From: Lucinisca nassula
Lineage: Eukaryota; Mollusca; Bivalvia; Lucinida; Lucinidae
Reading direction: 5' to 3'
Length of the DNA stretch: 64,000 nucleotides
NCBI GenBank assembly: GCA_963580285.1
Contig: CAUZLF010000734.1
Coordinates: 1-64,000, forward strand
This document shows, one piece after another, positions 1 to 11,330 of this stretch. Made by a program: the position numbers and the translations under genes. Positions within the stretch are counted from its first letter, which is position 1; each line of letters starts with the position of its first letter. The notes beneath the pieces were generated by a model that was not told the origin of the DNA, searched no databases, and saw nothing but the letters and a program-made list of their open reading frames with translations.

Positions 1-65
1 AACAGGGTTGATACTGATATCAATATTGATTTCTGGTAGTTTTGCCAAGATTTCTACGAACTTAC

Positions 66-178
66 CCGTTGTATCAACATGTACAGGTATATCTTTAATT
101 TCTTTGCCATCAACAAAACTTCTTGACTTTGGCTTGTCATCAGTGTCTATTTTCTCAAGTTCTTTATCTACATCTATC
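66..178 (-). CDS. SPAG1: SPAG1 coding exon 6
   Basis: Acceptor TTTCAG lies before 178 and donor GTAAGT starts at 65. One base, 37 codons and one base encode IDVDKELEKID, a Lys/Asp-rich linker, and IPVHVDTT, matching the WDKxDVEKExxKID and RIDTAG blocks of SPAG1 before TPR1. A plus-strand reading frame over this stretch is an antisense shadow. Only about 40 bases of original intron remain upstream of the acceptor before a LINE fragment begins. Confidence 0.85.
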
Positions 179-219
179 CTGAAACAAAACAGGAACCCTA
201 GCATATATAAACCAAATAA

Positions 220-1461
220 ACTACAAGTAAACTGGATCTGGAGATTGAATGCAGCGTCATGCCCCTGCACCTGCGGAGGGATGAACTGCAACTCAAGTAC
301 TGGGCCCGCTCAAGCAGTCTTAGGGAAAGTCTCCCCATAAACGAAATGATCGCCGACACGCCCAATCATGTTAAAAGAGATAGGTTAAGAGGAAAGATCC
401 CCTATATTATCAAAGTCCAGGACCTAATTAAAAACCATGACCTCGAGCAGGTCAAAACAGCGGAACAAACATATCCGGAAGTTTTTAACTTAAGAAGCCT
501 ATGCGCAAAAACAACACTAACTGGTGTCATAAAGAAAAATGAAACATCACAGAAAAAATGCAATGAGATCGCAGAATCACACATCAGTGAAAACTATAAG
601 CAAGCGCTTAAAATTTTCACTGATGGAAGCAAAGATGCTGACAAAAAAGAAACGGGGTGTGCTTTCACAATACCAGAATTAAACTTCGACCAAAAATTCA
701 AACTTAACCAGCACCTCACAGTCTACACTGCAGAACTTATAGCCATACAAAAAGCTTTGGAATGGATACAGGAACAAAAACCCGATAGTGTTGTTATACT
801 AACAGACTCATTAAGCTCAATACAAAGCATAAACTCTGGGAATAGCACTACAAGACCAGATATACTGCAGGACATTCATATCCTAATACACAAAATTCTA
901 AAACAAGGTATCACCCTGAACATAGATTGGATCCCCTCCCACTGCAACGTGCAGGGGAATGAGCGCGCAGACACACTGGCCAAAGAAGCTCTGACCCGGG
1001 GAAAGGCACTTGACTACCTCCCCACCCCACAAGAAGTATACGCAATCATTAAGGCCAGCATCAAAAAGGAATGGGCGCGCATATGGCAGGGACAACACGG
1101 CTTTAGACACTCGATCTGTCAGTCCTTGACCCCGAAATTGGTACAATATAGCGACAGCCGAAAGCTCGATCGCATATATACACGACTAAGACTCGGGGTC
1201 AACGGACTAAATGCACACAACATCTTCTATAGCGAGGCCGATCCATTATGCGAGCACTGTGGCGGGGTGGAGTGTGTTCAACACTACCTCGCAGAGTGCC
1301 CCGCACACGGCCCCGCCAGAAGGGAACTAAAGGGAGAACTGACAACATTAGGATACCAAGGGGAGATAAACGCGGTTTCTCTGCTCAATCTAAATTCACA
1401 GGAAATGAGGGACGCGGTCTTCAAATTCTTTGAGAAAACAAACTACCTGGACAAAATTTAG
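220..1461 (+). CDS. LINE ORF2 C-terminal fragment with RNase H
   Basis: The frame is open from a stop at 217 to the stop at 1459-1461, with first ATG at 259. Counting from that ATG, the protein opens with LPLHLRRDEL-like sequence typical of the segment after the reverse transcriptase. An RNase H domain follows, with all the expected acidic residues: FTDGS (D122), TAEL (E159), LTDS (D183) and SHCNVQGNERAD (H228, D238). A CEHCGGVE...H...C zinc-knuckle-like motif lies near the C-terminus. RNase H downstream of RT marks the I/Nimb group of non-LTR retrotransposons. The endonuclease and RT are missing, so the copy is 5'-truncated and cannot move by itself. It lies antisense to SPAG1 in the intron next to exon 6. 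Confidence 0.82.
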   Translation, partial: TTSKLDLEIECSVMPLHLRRDELQLKYWARSSSLRESLPINEMIADTPNHVKRDRLRGKIPYIIKVQDLIKNHDLEQVKTAEQTYPEVFNLRSLCAKTTLTGVIKKNETSQKKCNEIAESHISENYKQALKIFTDGSKDADKKETGCAFTIPELNFDQKFKLNQHLTVYTAELIAIQKALEWIQEQKPDSVVILTDSLSSIQSINSGNSTTRPDILQDIHILIHKILKQGITLNIDWIPSHCNVQGNERADTLAKEALTRGKALDYLPTPQEVYAIIKASIKKEWARIWQGQHGFRHSICQSLTPKLVQYSDSRKLDRIYTRLRLGVNGLNAHNIFYSEADPLCEHCGGVECVQHYLAECPAHGPARRELKGELTTLGYQGEINAVSLLNLNSQEMRDAVFKFFEKTNYLDKI

Positions 1462-1613
1462 GGGAAAACTAAGGGCGCAGACTAAAATTAATCGCATTGT
1501 ACCGTAAAACACACCCCGTACGAGAATACATACTTTAAACCAAAATCTCTAGAGACCCGAGTTCAGAACAGTAAAAATAAATATTCGAACCGCACCTTAG
1601 ACGCTACCAACCA
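1462..1613 (+). mobile_element. Probable 3' UTR of the RNase H LINE
   Basis: This is non-coding sequence directly after the LINE stop codon, up to the 5' end of the next element. No poly(A) tail or tail microsatellite is obvious, so the 3' boundary is not fixed. Assignment is by adjacency only. Confidence 0.4.
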
Positions 1614-1741
1614 ACTAGAGCCAGTGTTTATGAAACACAATGCCCCCAACTGCTTGACCCTAACACTGCTTGTCCCTAACAGTAATTGAGATATCTTGTT
1701 TTTATGTGGCTGTAATGCTGAAATTACACAAGAAAAGCTGT

Positions 1742-4700
1742 AGTTAATCATCTACTCATCATCCCTGACCAGTCTGTGAAGTTTCGGGGAAAAACCTAAA
1801 ATAGTTTTTTAGATATCTTGCTTACAAACTTAAAACGCGAAAAATTTCAAAGGGCCATAACTCAAGAAAAAAATTTCGGATTTTTTTCAAAAGTTAATCA
1901 GTTCATCTACTCATCATCCCCAACCAGCCTGTAAAGTTTCAGGGCAATAGCTCAAACAATTTTTGAGATATCTTGCTTACAAGCTGAAAACACGAAAAAA
2001 ATCAAAGGGCCATAACTCAAGAAAAAAAAATTGGATTTTTTTCAAAAGTTAATCAGTTCATCTACTCATCATACCCAACCAGTCTGTGAAGTTTTGGGGA
2101 AAAACCTCATATAGTTTTTGAGATATCTTGCTTACAAACTTAAAACGCAAAAAATTTCAAAGGGCCATAACTCAAGAAAAAAATATAGGATTTTTTTTCA
2201 ACAGTTAATCAGTTCATCTACACATCATCCCAAACCAGCTTGTAAAGTTGCAGGGCAATCGCTCAAACAATTATTGAGATATCTTGCTTACAAGCTGAAA
2301 ACACGAAAAAAATCTAAGGGCCATAACTCAAGAAAAAAAATCGGATTTTTTTCAAAAGTTGATCAGTTCATCTACTCATCATCCCCGACAAGTCTGTGAA
2401 GTTTCGGGGAAAAACCTCAAATAGTTTTTTAGATATCTTGCTTACAAACTTAAAACGCGAAAAATTTCAAAGGGCCATAACGCAAGAAAAAAATTTCGGA
2501 TTTTTTTCAAAAGTTAATCAGTTCATCTACTCATCATCCCCAACCAGCATGTAAAGTTTCAGGGCAATAGCTCAAACAGTTTTTGAGATATCTTGCTTAC
2601 AAGATTTCATAGTATTTTTTGCAAAGGGGCATAACTCAAAAAAGGGGCATAATCCTGACGAGAAAAAAACACGGGTCAATTATTTTTTCATGAGGAATCC
2701 ATATATGAAATTTCAAAAACCTAGCACCCATGGTTCTAAAGTTATGCTATGCAGTAAAAAGTGGGACGGACGTAAGGACGGAAGGACGGAAGGACGGACG
2801 GACGAACAGGGCAAAACCAATATGCCAAAACGCGAAAAATTTCAAAGGGCCATAACTCAAGAAAAAAATTTCGGATTTTTTTCAAAAGTTAATCAGTTCA
2901 TCTACTCATCATCCCCAACCAGCCTGTAAAGTTTCAGGGCAATAGCTCAAACAATTTTTGAGATATCTTGCTTACAAGCTGAAAACACGAAAAAAATCAA
3001 AGGGCCATAACTCAAGAAAAAAAATTGGATTTTTTTCAAAAGTTAATCAGTTCATCTACTCATCATACCCAACCAGTCTGTGAAGTTTTGGGGAAAAACC
3101 TCATATAGTTTTTGAGATATCTTGCTTACAAACTTAAAACGCAAAAAATTTCAAAGGGCCATAACTCAAGAAAAAAATATAGGATTTTTTTTCAACAGTT
3201 AATCAGTTCATCTACACATCATCCCAAACCAGCTTGTAAAGTTGCAGGGCAATCGCTCAAACAATTATTGAGATATCTTGCTTACAAGCTGAAAACACGA
3301 AAAAAATCTAAGGGCCATAACTCAAGAAAAAAAATCGGATTTTTTTCAAAAGTTGATCAGTTCATCTACTCATCATCCCCGACAAGTCTGTGAAGTTTCG
3401 GGGAAAAACCTCAAATAGTTTTTTAGATATCTTGCTTACAAACTTAAAACGCGAAAAATTTCAAAGGGCCATAACGCAAGAAAAAAATTTCGGATTTTTT
3501 TCAAAAGTTAATCAGTTCATCTACTCATCATCCCCAACCAGCATGTAAAGTTTCAGGGCAATAGCTCAAACAGTTTTTGAGATATCTTGCTTACAAGATT
3601 TCATAGTATTTTTTGCAAAGGGGCATAACTCAAAAAAGGGGCATAATCCTGACGAGAAAAAAACACGGGTCAATTATTTTTTCATGAGGAATCCATATAT
3701 GAAATTTCAAAAACCTAGCACCCATGGTTCTAAAGTTATGCTATGCAGTAAAAAGTGGGACGGACGTAAGGACGGAAGGACGGAAGGACGGACGGACGAA
3801 CAGGGCAAAACCAATATGCCAAAACGCGAAAAATTTCAAAGGGCCATAACTCAAGAAAAAAATTTCGGATTTTTTTCAAAAGTTAATCAGTTCATCTACT
3901 CATCATCCCCAACCAGCCTGTAAAGTTTCAGGGCAATAGCTCAAACAATTTTTGAGATATCTTGCTTACAAGCTGAAAACACGAAAAAAATCAAAGGGCC
4001 ATAACTCAAGAAAAAAAATTGGATTTTTTTCAAAAGTTAATCAGTTCATCTACTCATCATACCCAACCAGTCTGTGAAGTTTTGGGGAAAAACCTCATAT
4101 AGTTTTTGAGATATCTTGCTTACAAACTTAAAACGCGAAAAATTTCAAAGGGCCATAACTCAAGAAAAAAATATAGGATTTTTTTTCAACAGTTAATCAG
4201 TTCATCTACACATCATCCCAAACCAGCTTGTAAAGTTGCAGGGCAATCGCTCAAACAATTATTGAGATATCTTGCTTACAAGCTGAAAACACGAAAAAAA
4301 TCTAAGGGCCATAACTCAAGAAAAAAAAATCGGATTTTTTTCAAAAGTTGATCAGTTCATCTACTCATCATCCCCGACAAGTCTGTGAAGTTTCGGGGAA
4401 AAACCTCAAATAGTTTTTTTAGATATCTTGCTTACAAACTTAAAACGCGAAAAATTTCAAAGGGCCATAACTCAAGAAAAAAATTTCGGATTTTTTTCAA
4501 AAGTTAATCAGTTCATCTACTCATCATCCCCAACCAGCATGTAAAGTTTCAGGGCAATAGCTCAAACAGTTTTTGAGATATCTTGCTTACAAGATTTCAT
4601 AGTATTTTTTGCAAAGGGGCATAACTCAAAAAAGGGGCATAATCCTGACGAGAAAAAAAACACGGGTCAATTATTTTTTCATGAGGAATCCATATATGAA

Positions 4701-5781
4701 ATTTCAAAAACCTAGCACCCATGGTTCTAAAGTTATGCTATGCAGTAAAAAGTGGGACGGACGTAAGGACGGAAGGACGGAAGGACGCCAAAACGCGAAC
4801 AATTTCAAAGGGCCATAACTCAAGAAAAAAATTTCGGATTTTTTTCAAAAGTTAATCAGTTCATCTACTCATCATCCCCAACGTGCCTGTAAAGTTTCAG
4901 GGCAATAGCTCAAACAATTTTTGAGATATCTTGCTTACAAGCTGAAAACACGAAAAAAATCAAGGGGCCATAACTCAAGAAAAAAAAATTGGATTTTTTT
5001 CAAAAGTTAATCAGTTCATCTACTCATCATACCCAACCAGTCTGTGAAGTTTTGGGGAAAAACCTCATATAGTTTTTGAGATATCTTGCTTACAAACTTA
5101 AAACGCGAAAAATTTCAAAGGGCCATAACTCAAGAAAAAAATATAGGATTTTTTTTCAACAGTTAATCAGTTCATCTACACATCATCCCAAACCAGCTTG
5201 TAAAGTTGCAGGGCAATCGCTCAAACAATTATTGAGATATCTTGCTTACAAGCTGAAAACACGAAAAAAATCTAAGGGCCATAACTCAAGAAAAAAAAAT
5301 CGGATTTTTTTCAAAAGTTGATCAGTTCATCTACTCATCATCCCCGACAAGTCTGTGAAGTTTCGGGGAAAAACCTCAAATAGTTTTTTTAGATATCTTG
5401 CTTACAAACTTAAAACGCGAAAAATTTCAAAGGGCCATAACTCAAGAAAAAAATTTCGGATTTTTTTCAAAAGTTAATCAGTTCATCTACTCATCATCCC
5501 CAACCAGCATGTAAAGTTTCAGGGCAATAGCTCAAACAGTTTTTGAGATATCTTGCTTACAAGATTTCATAGTATTTTTTGCAAAGGGGCATAACTCAAA
5601 AAAGGGGCATAATCCTGACGAGAAAAAAAACACGGGTCAATTATTTTTTCATGAGGAATCCATATATGAAATTTCAAAAACCTAGCACCCATGGTTCTAA
5701 AGTTATGCTATGCAGTAAAAAGTGGGACGGACGTAAGGACGGAAGGACGGAAGGACGGACGGACGAACAGGGCAAAACCAA
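1742..5781 (+). repeat. 994-bp higher-order tandem repeat built from ~155-bp monomers
   Basis: The phrase GAGATATCTTGCTTACAA recurs about every 155 bases (about 1811, 1966, 2120, 2276, 2431, 2586), then after a divergent 374-base stretch the whole block repeats. Equivalent points fall at 2118, 3112, 4106 and 5076: spacings of 994, 994 and 970 bases. Each higher-order unit holds five monomers plus a divergent end carrying the GGACGGAAGG microsatellite. The third unit lacks 24 bases at about 4787, which explains the 970. Units are almost identical, which suggests recent amplification. Short frames of 69-100 codons inside are not genes. Confidence 0.9.
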
Positions 5782-5816
5782 TATGCCCCCACAACTTCTT
5801 CGAAGTTGGGGGCATA
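5782..5816 (+). other. 3' terminal hairpin of Helentron-like element
   Basis: Inverted arms TATGCCCCCA and GTTGGGGGCATA enclose ACTTCTTCGAAG. The hairpin follows the GGACGG microsatellite and marks the 3' end of the element that starts at 1614. Confidence 0.75.
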
Positions 5817-5829
5817 AAAAGGGCCGTAG

Positions 5830-6400
5830 TGATCAAAGGGCGGCCGTCTCACAGCGAAAAGGGGAACAAAGTCAACGATAGGCGCTGTGATTGCGGCCTC
5901 GGCTTTGCACTAAGGAGTGCCTATCGGTGACAGCCATCCCTGGATCACTGTGAGAAGACCATAGCAGAACGGGGCATGGACTCACCACAAGGAAAATCCA
6001 TGGCCCCGACCCACTCTCCAGAGGGGGTGTGCCAAGCGAGAAGTTAAGACAAGGTGTAGCGTTGTGGTTGCGGCCCACTGGCTTTGCACTTATGAACGCT
6101 GCACCAAAGCCCTAGCTGATCGGGAGCCACACAGCCCGAAAGAGGACCACACGAAAGCACGCCGGGACTGGGCATGGACCCACCACAAGGAAAATCCGTC
6201 GCCCAGCCCCTCCTGAGGGGGTGAGGCAAACGGGAAATCAGGACGAGATGTAACGCTGGGGTTTGCGGTCTTAGGACTTTGGCACTGAGCAGCGTTGCGT
6301 CAAAATCCTGGCTGATCGAGAGCCACACAACCCAAAGGAGAACGGCACAACAGCACACAAGCAAACAAAGCCTCTCCTTCAGGAACGCATACAGAAAAGT
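5830..6400. repeat. Three-unit ~180-200-bp tandem repeat with stem-loops
   Basis: TTGCGGC-type cores recur at 5891, 6068 and 6263, and GGGCATGGA recurs at 5972 and 6170. Each unit opens with a short inverted pair, such as GGCGCT with AGTGCC and AGCGTT with AACGCT. Units are diverged but alignable by eye. Confidence 0.6.
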
Positions 6401-7059
6401 GGGGCAGAAATAAGAAACAAGACGCCTTATCACATCTTTTTCTTTATTTTTTTCGCAACTTTCGCTTTCCATAAAGGATGTACATTATAAGGTTACCCAA
6501 ACGGAATGACCTGGGGGCCCTTAAAAGGGCCTTCTGCATACCACCACGACTGAAAAACCGCATCTCACCCGGTATATCATACAGCCCTCCGTACTGCCCT
6601 TGTCGCATAACATAAAAATCACCAAAAACAGCAAATTGCGCCATGACCGTAATAAAGACAGACGGTCAAGATGGCCACATATCAATACAGACAAGGGCAA
6701 TTAACTAATTAACTAGGGCATGACTTAGCGCGACCTGAAGGAAGGCTTTTAACACACGCAACCACCCACGCGAAACTAAACCAACATACAACCACACTAG
6801 ATAGGTAGATATAGCGATAGTTGTAGGATAGGAATACAGTAGAGAGGATAGTATAGAAAAGAGAGATCAAAAACCTGGAGTTAGAAGAAGAAGAAGAAGA
6901 GTTTTCTCAAAAAGCGATTTCAAACATTTTTATTTGTGTAAATATGAAACATTAAAAACAAGATCGCATAGGAGCGCTCGACTGCGCACGTGCGCAGGCG
7001 GACGCTTGTATGCGACCTTCATGATTATATAACAATTTGCACTAACCACTTTGACTAAA

Positions 7060-7960
7060 GAGATTGGCAAACGTTGTCTCGGGTCCCCAAACGGCTAGGC
7101 AAGAATACTTTTATTTCTACTATGATGCCTTCCTACACGTAGGATGCGATAATGATATGCAAACGTGGCGACACAAAATGACTCTCCTACGGTCCCACAG
7201 AATACGACATCCTGCGTCGAGGAGGGCATCGCCTTTTCTTAACTTCAAACGAAAAAGCATGAAAGGGGACTGACCTACTTTCCACATCCTCCGCGATAGA
7301 GGTCACCCACTAACTAAAATAAATACGAATTTGGGCCCGAGACGGCGGAAGCCAACACACCATGTTACTATGTTATATGTTGTATGTACAGAAGAAACAA
7401 AACACAAATATAATCTTCAAGCACAACCTTGCAGGTACAAACATTGTCCTTCCCAGCAACTGTGGGCGGATGGGCTTGTCCCAAAAAGGACAACAACACA
7501 AAGGAGATCGGCTAACGTTGTCTCGGGCCTCCAAATGGCTAAGCAGGAATACGCTTTCATCCTATGGTGCCTTCCTTCACGTAGGATGCGTTAATGATAT
7601 GCAAACATGGCGACTGACCCACTTATGGTCCCGCAGAGTGCGGCATCCTACGTCGAGGAAGGCATCACTTTTTCTTAACTTAAAACGGCAAATGCATAAA
7701 GGGGGATTGACCTAATATGCACATCCTCCGCGATAGACGTCACTCATTAACAAAATAAATACGAGTTCAAGCCCGAGACGGCGTAGGCCGGCACTTCATG
7801 TTATTATGTTACATATTGTATGTACAGATAAACAAAAAAAAAAAAAAAAAAAAACAACGACACAAAATATAAACCACTAGCTTAATCTTGCAGGTACAAA
7901 AACTGTCCTCCCCAGCAACTGTGAGCGGGTGGGCTTGCCCTAAAACGGACAACGCCACCT
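7060..7960. repeat. 444-bp tandem duplication with a conserved internal inverted repeat
   Basis: The segment starting CAAACGTTGTCTCGGG near 7067 recurs near 7511 and the two copies run in parallel to about 7960. Both keep a ~25-bp inverted pair (7123-7147 with 7205-7231; 7566-7590 with 7641-7666) based on GCCTTCCT..ACGTAGGATG. No protein-coding signal is seen. Confidence 0.7.
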
Positions 7961-8574
7961 TTAAGGCACAAGAAAAACAAACAAAACAGGTCCGTGGCGG
8001 GGTAAGCACATCTGCCCGCATATATACTTAAAAAATAGACCACTCAACAAGATGGGGAAACAGACCAAACAATGTAAAAATGTACATACGTTACATAAAT
8101 ATACAAAAATCAAATAAAAAAAATAAAAAACAAAAATACCAATATCAAAATTGACCCTTTCCTGCTCTGACACGGTTCGGCATATTGACAAGCAAAAAAT
8201 TATAACGTCGAGTAGAAGACAAAATGGACCGACTGCAGCGGACTTACGATAGACACGGACGGACGGGGCTGGAGCCGAGCGGTGGTCTCCCCATTCACCG
8301 GCAACGTGGAATGGGGGTAGCACCGAACGGCTAAGGTGTAGTGCCAGAATGGATTAGTTCCCTGGGACCCCACCAGCTGACGACCCGCGACACGGGGAAA
8401 CTGGAAACAACAACAACAACAACGTAAACTTCACTGGCATGAAAACCTTTAGGCATTTAACAAGTCTGTAAAATGTAGACGACTATTAACCCCATTTTAT
8501 ACAGAGAAAAGCAATGAATATCCCCGTAAACAGTTTTGCAAAGATAAGTGTTGTTGTGTTCAGCAGGATAAGGG

Positions 8575-8852
8575 TTAAGGCCAATTCAACTCTACTAAGG
8601 TCATATCGAGCTGGTCAGTCTATCTAAGCATACCTTTCATGGTCAGGCTGATCCATAAGCTGTTAACTAATATGTACACATTCTTTTGTCAGAATTACGA
8701 CAGCCTTTCTTAAATCATTGACAGTAGAAAATATTTCATGATAGATTTCTATGGAAGAAATTCACGGACCCAGCAGGAATCAGACCTGTGACCACATGAT
8801 CATCAGCCTGATGCATATCCAACTGAACCACCAAGGCCAGCACACTGCATTA
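8575..8852 (-). mobile_element. tRNA-derived SINE (family with AATTTC/CATGATAGATT body), degenerate
   Basis: Read on the minus strand, the right end has a tRNA-like head with a TGGTTCAGTTGG A box and a GGTCTGATTCC B box. The body matches two other copies at 53895-54345 and 54395-54605. It is old, with many differences from its relatives. Confidence 0.55.
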
Positions 8853-8873
8853 GATATGATATTTACTACAACA

Positions 8874-9160
8874 ACTAGACAAAGTGCCCAGTGGGGCACG
8901 TATACCCCCGGCCAGGGCCATCGCCTCAGCTGAAACAAGAACTACAAAGGGAAATAACTCTAAAAGGCCTGACCCCTTGGCCCTTATTTTCTTTCCCACA
9001 ATACAAGTAGTCATACTGATCATGTGTGCAAAATTTCAAGTTTCTATGTGAAGCAGTTCCTGAGATATCTTTGACACAAAATAATTGTTTACGGACAGAC
9101 AGACGGAAAAGACAAAAACTATATACCCCCATTGCATACTTCGTATGCCGGGGGTATAAT
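8874..9160 (+). mobile_element. Short, apparently complete Helentron-like element
   Basis: The 5' end is ACTAGAC at 8874. TATACCCCCGGC at 8901-8912 is an exact 12-base complement of the right arm of the 3' hairpin (9147-9158). The hairpin is preceded by the ACAGACAGACGG microsatellite (9093-9105). It is about 287 bp long without an expanded tandem core. Confidence 0.7.
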
Positions 9161-9229
9161 TAATGTATAATAAAGAAGATGATGCGGGCATCAGATGAAA
9201 ATGGAATACCAGTTTTTGCCAATTCTCCA

Positions 9230-9440
9230 TAAACTTGAGGACTTGCTGTAATTCTCCAAAAATTTTAACAAAATTGTTGATCAAACAAGGAGTCAAAAAG
9301 GTACAGACCGAATGACAAACAGTGTAGACCCTAATCAGACTGCTCCTTCAGGAGCAGTCTGATCTGGGTCTGCACTGTTTGCTGAGGCCTGTCTGTCCCA
9401 ATACTTAGTATCACTATGGTATTTTAACTAAAAATTCTTC
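9230..9440. mobile_element. MITE with GCAAACAGTG hairpin core
   Basis: The long palindrome at 9316-9382 folds on CTCCTTCAGGAG. The flanks (TTCTCC-AAAATTTTAACA on the left, GCCTGTCTGTCCCAATACTTAG on the right) match the copy at 21400-21580 and a split copy at 16940-17370. Confidence 0.6.
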
Positions 9441-9506
9441 AATATAAACGATACTTTGAACAACTGGGCCCTTAATTTTATGTCAAATAATGGTTTGAAT
9501 ACATAC

Positions 9507-9571
9507 TTATCCCAGTCTCTATATTCACGAGGTTTCACTGGCTTTTTTGCAGCTGGTATGCTTGTCTTAGC
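9507..9571 (-). CDS. SPAG1: SPAG1 coding exon 5
   Basis: Acceptor GTTTTTCAG precedes 9571 and donor GTATGT begins at 9506. Twenty-one codons (AKTSIPAAKK to REYRDWD) plus AA are followed in the next exon by G, giving Lys. The PRxYxxWDK motif is a SPAG1/RPAP3-type signature just upstream of the first TPR block. The exon is only 65 bases, and lies in a region otherwise made of repeats. Confidence 0.85.
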
Positions 9572-10387
9572 CTGAAAAACAAAAATGACAGTGAAACAAT
9601 AGTATACATGTACACCACAACCTCCTTATAACTCTGTACATCACCAGTAGATATAACAAAGTTTAAAGGGTGGTTGGGTGAGGCAAAGGTGATGTGTATC
9701 TTGCGTCACTGGGATGTCCAACTGATATTGGCTTACAGTTGGGCAAGGCCTGCTGTCCTTGCAGCAGGTATGGGTGGAGAGGGTTTTTTGTTATTGCTTC
9801 TGTTTCTACTCTTCCATTCATTTTCCTCTTTATCCTCTGTCCTTCACTTTCATCTCCTCTGCTATCTCTTCTATCTCTTTTCTCCCTTTCCCTGGGAGAC
9901 GACACAAAATGACCCACAAGGGTTGACATGTCGTTAAACCCAAAACAATCAATCAATAACAAGACAGATGGATAACCAAATAAAAGAAGATTATAAAGAA
10001 AAATGACCATAAATGGTTGATTTCTATATAATCTATACTTTTTTTGTTTGGATATAAAACAGTTGTTTAACCAACATGGGTTCAACATTGGATCCCAAAA
10101 GTAGTGTTAACAAGAGGTTGACGTGTACAGTACTTAAATTGCAAAATAAGCCCAATTTGGAGATTATTTTCTGTATGTATTCGGTCTACATACACGATAT
10201 GCTGCTGGTACCCACTGAACTCCATCAGTGGGGCCAATTTTTATGATTTTCTCTTAGTGGTTTGCAGATCAATCAATTTACTTCATGATTACTTGTTTTA
10301 ATGCAAACGATTACATGGTTTTTTATGATCATTTAAAATTTTAGGTTAGTTTATACTAATTTATTTTAGTCCAATTGCGATTCAAGC
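9572..10387. other. SPAG1 intron sequence without recognised gene
   Basis: AT-rich intron DNA with a CT-rich patch (9800-9895). I see no exon, RNA gene or repeat family that I can name. Confidence 0.5.
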
Positions 10388-10605
10388 TCCAAGCTTATTG
10401 AATCACTCTTGAACACTCATTCCAGATGTTATCAAGGGCGAGAGACAGAAGCAGTGACTTTTTACTGCTACCCATTTACACCTGGGTCGAGTGGGACATT
10501 GTCATAATGTGTCTCGCCCAAGGACACACCTTGCCTCCGGTGGATAGATTCATACCCACCTTTCAATCACAAGTCGAACGCGCAAACCACTGAGCTATTG
10601 AGGCT
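10388..10605 (-). mobile_element. tRNA-derived SINE with CCAGGTGTAAATGGGTA domain
   Basis: On the minus strand the head reads AATAGCTCAGTGGTTTGCGC, a good tRNA A-box context, followed by GTATGAATCT in the B-box position. The body includes CGAGACACATTATGACA and CCAGGTGTAAATGGGTA, which recurs in invertebrate SINEs. This is a single copy in the window. Confidence 0.55.
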
Positions 10606-10726
10606 GACAGTTTAGGTTCTATTTACATAACAAGCTATTTTCATACCATAGTAAGGATACAGAGGATATTCGTGCTCCCTGCACAACATGTATATATAGG
10701 CAATCAAAATGTATGGTTTTTGACCA

Positions 10727-10912
10727 GATTTTGTACAGGAAACCCGAAAATGGGTACCCTGGCAAACAGTGCAGGACCAGATCCAGGGCCTACATTTTTT
10801 TGCAAAAAGTTGAGCTATTGTCCAATTAAATTTTAAAGAAAACACCATCTTTCACCTCTAAATTTCGAAATGGATTCCTGTCATATATAAGGAGGAAGAA
10901 AAAGGGTTGAGG
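10727..10912 (-). mobile_element. TTAA-type MITE relic
   Basis: GTACAGGAAACCC and AATGGGTACCCTGGCAAACA match the right end of the complete MITE at 32317-32524, and GGAGGAAGAAAAAGGGTTGA matches its left end inverted. The hairpin core is partly deleted. Confidence 0.55.
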
Positions 10913-11149
10913 AAGAAATAACCATTTTTGGTCATTTTTTTTATATAATGCATGTATTTTGCCAACAAGCGTCCAGTTGTATTATATCCATATATGTCTC
11001 TGAACATTCAGGACAAATACACTATATCTGACTAAACTACTGCATCCACACACCCCAATCTGAGCTTGCCCCTGGTGGTTCGGTCAGATGCGACTGATGC
11101 ATGTCCGAAAGATAATCAGGAGGTTGCAGACTCAATTCTTAGCAAATAA

Positions 11150-11330
11150 ATTACTTTCTTTCATGGAGATTGATCATGTGAGCCCCGCCAAGCGAATTTG
11201 TGTCTTCGAGCATTCCGTCATGACAAAGGACTTGTCTCCATAAGGGGTTTTTCCTGGTACCTAAATATTTCAATAATATTTTGGGAAAATATAGTCACAC
11301 AGAGGGGACATTCATCCCTGGTAAGTTTGA
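11150..11330 (+). pseudogene. Fragment of SWIM-finger transposase-like gene
   Basis: The stretch GGTACCTAAATATTTC and neighbours repeats, in the opposite orientation, sequence inside the relic at 11949-12579. Only about 180 bases are recognisable and frames are broken. Confidence 0.5.

Larger units (their letters stand above)
1614..5817 (+). mobile_element. Helentron-like/pearl-like non-autonomous element with internal tandem array
   Basis: The 5' end ACTAGAG at 1614 is shared in form with other elements in this window. ATGCCCCCAAC at 1640-1650 is exactly complementary to the right arm of a terminal hairpin (5805-5815). The hairpin (5782-5816) has a TTC loop and is preceded by an ACGG/AAGG microsatellite (2761-2803 and later copies, last at 5726-5769). 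Internal tandem repeats, a GACG-type microsatellite and a 3' hairpin match the described bivalve pearl elements and Helentron-associated HINEs. No Rep/helicase gene is present, so it is non-autonomous. Confidence 0.7.
5818..8425. repeat. Unidentified structured non-coding block ending in a CAA tract
   Basis: This 2.6-kb block is less AT-rich than its surroundings, has no convincing gene, and lies between a Helentron-like 3' end and a CAACAACAAC tract (8407-8424). It contains a ~180-200-bp tandem array, a 444-bp tandem duplication and a GAA microsatellite (6883-6902). A minus-strand frame of 66 codons (6444-6644) resembles nothing I recognise. The terminal CAA repeats would fit the 3' tail of a retroelement, perhaps its untranslated region, but that is inference. 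Confidence 0.4.

Noticed and set aside
8..340. 110-codon plus-strand frame at the left edge
   Set aside because: Antisense to SPAG1 exon 6 and crossing into a LINE fragment; no protein similarity recognised.
2118..5881. Several plus-strand frames of 69-100 codons repeating every 994 bases
   Set aside because: They are produced by the tandem array; they carry no domain and are broken by the 24-base deletion.
5830..6400. Possible hammerhead ribozymes (CTGATCG...GAAAG) as in Penelope elements
   Set aside because: The invariant CUGANGA core is missing in all units.
6444..6644. 66-codon minus-strand frame (starts MAQFAVFGDF)
   Set aside because: Single isolated frame in a non-coding repeat block with no recognised family; not enough to call a gene.
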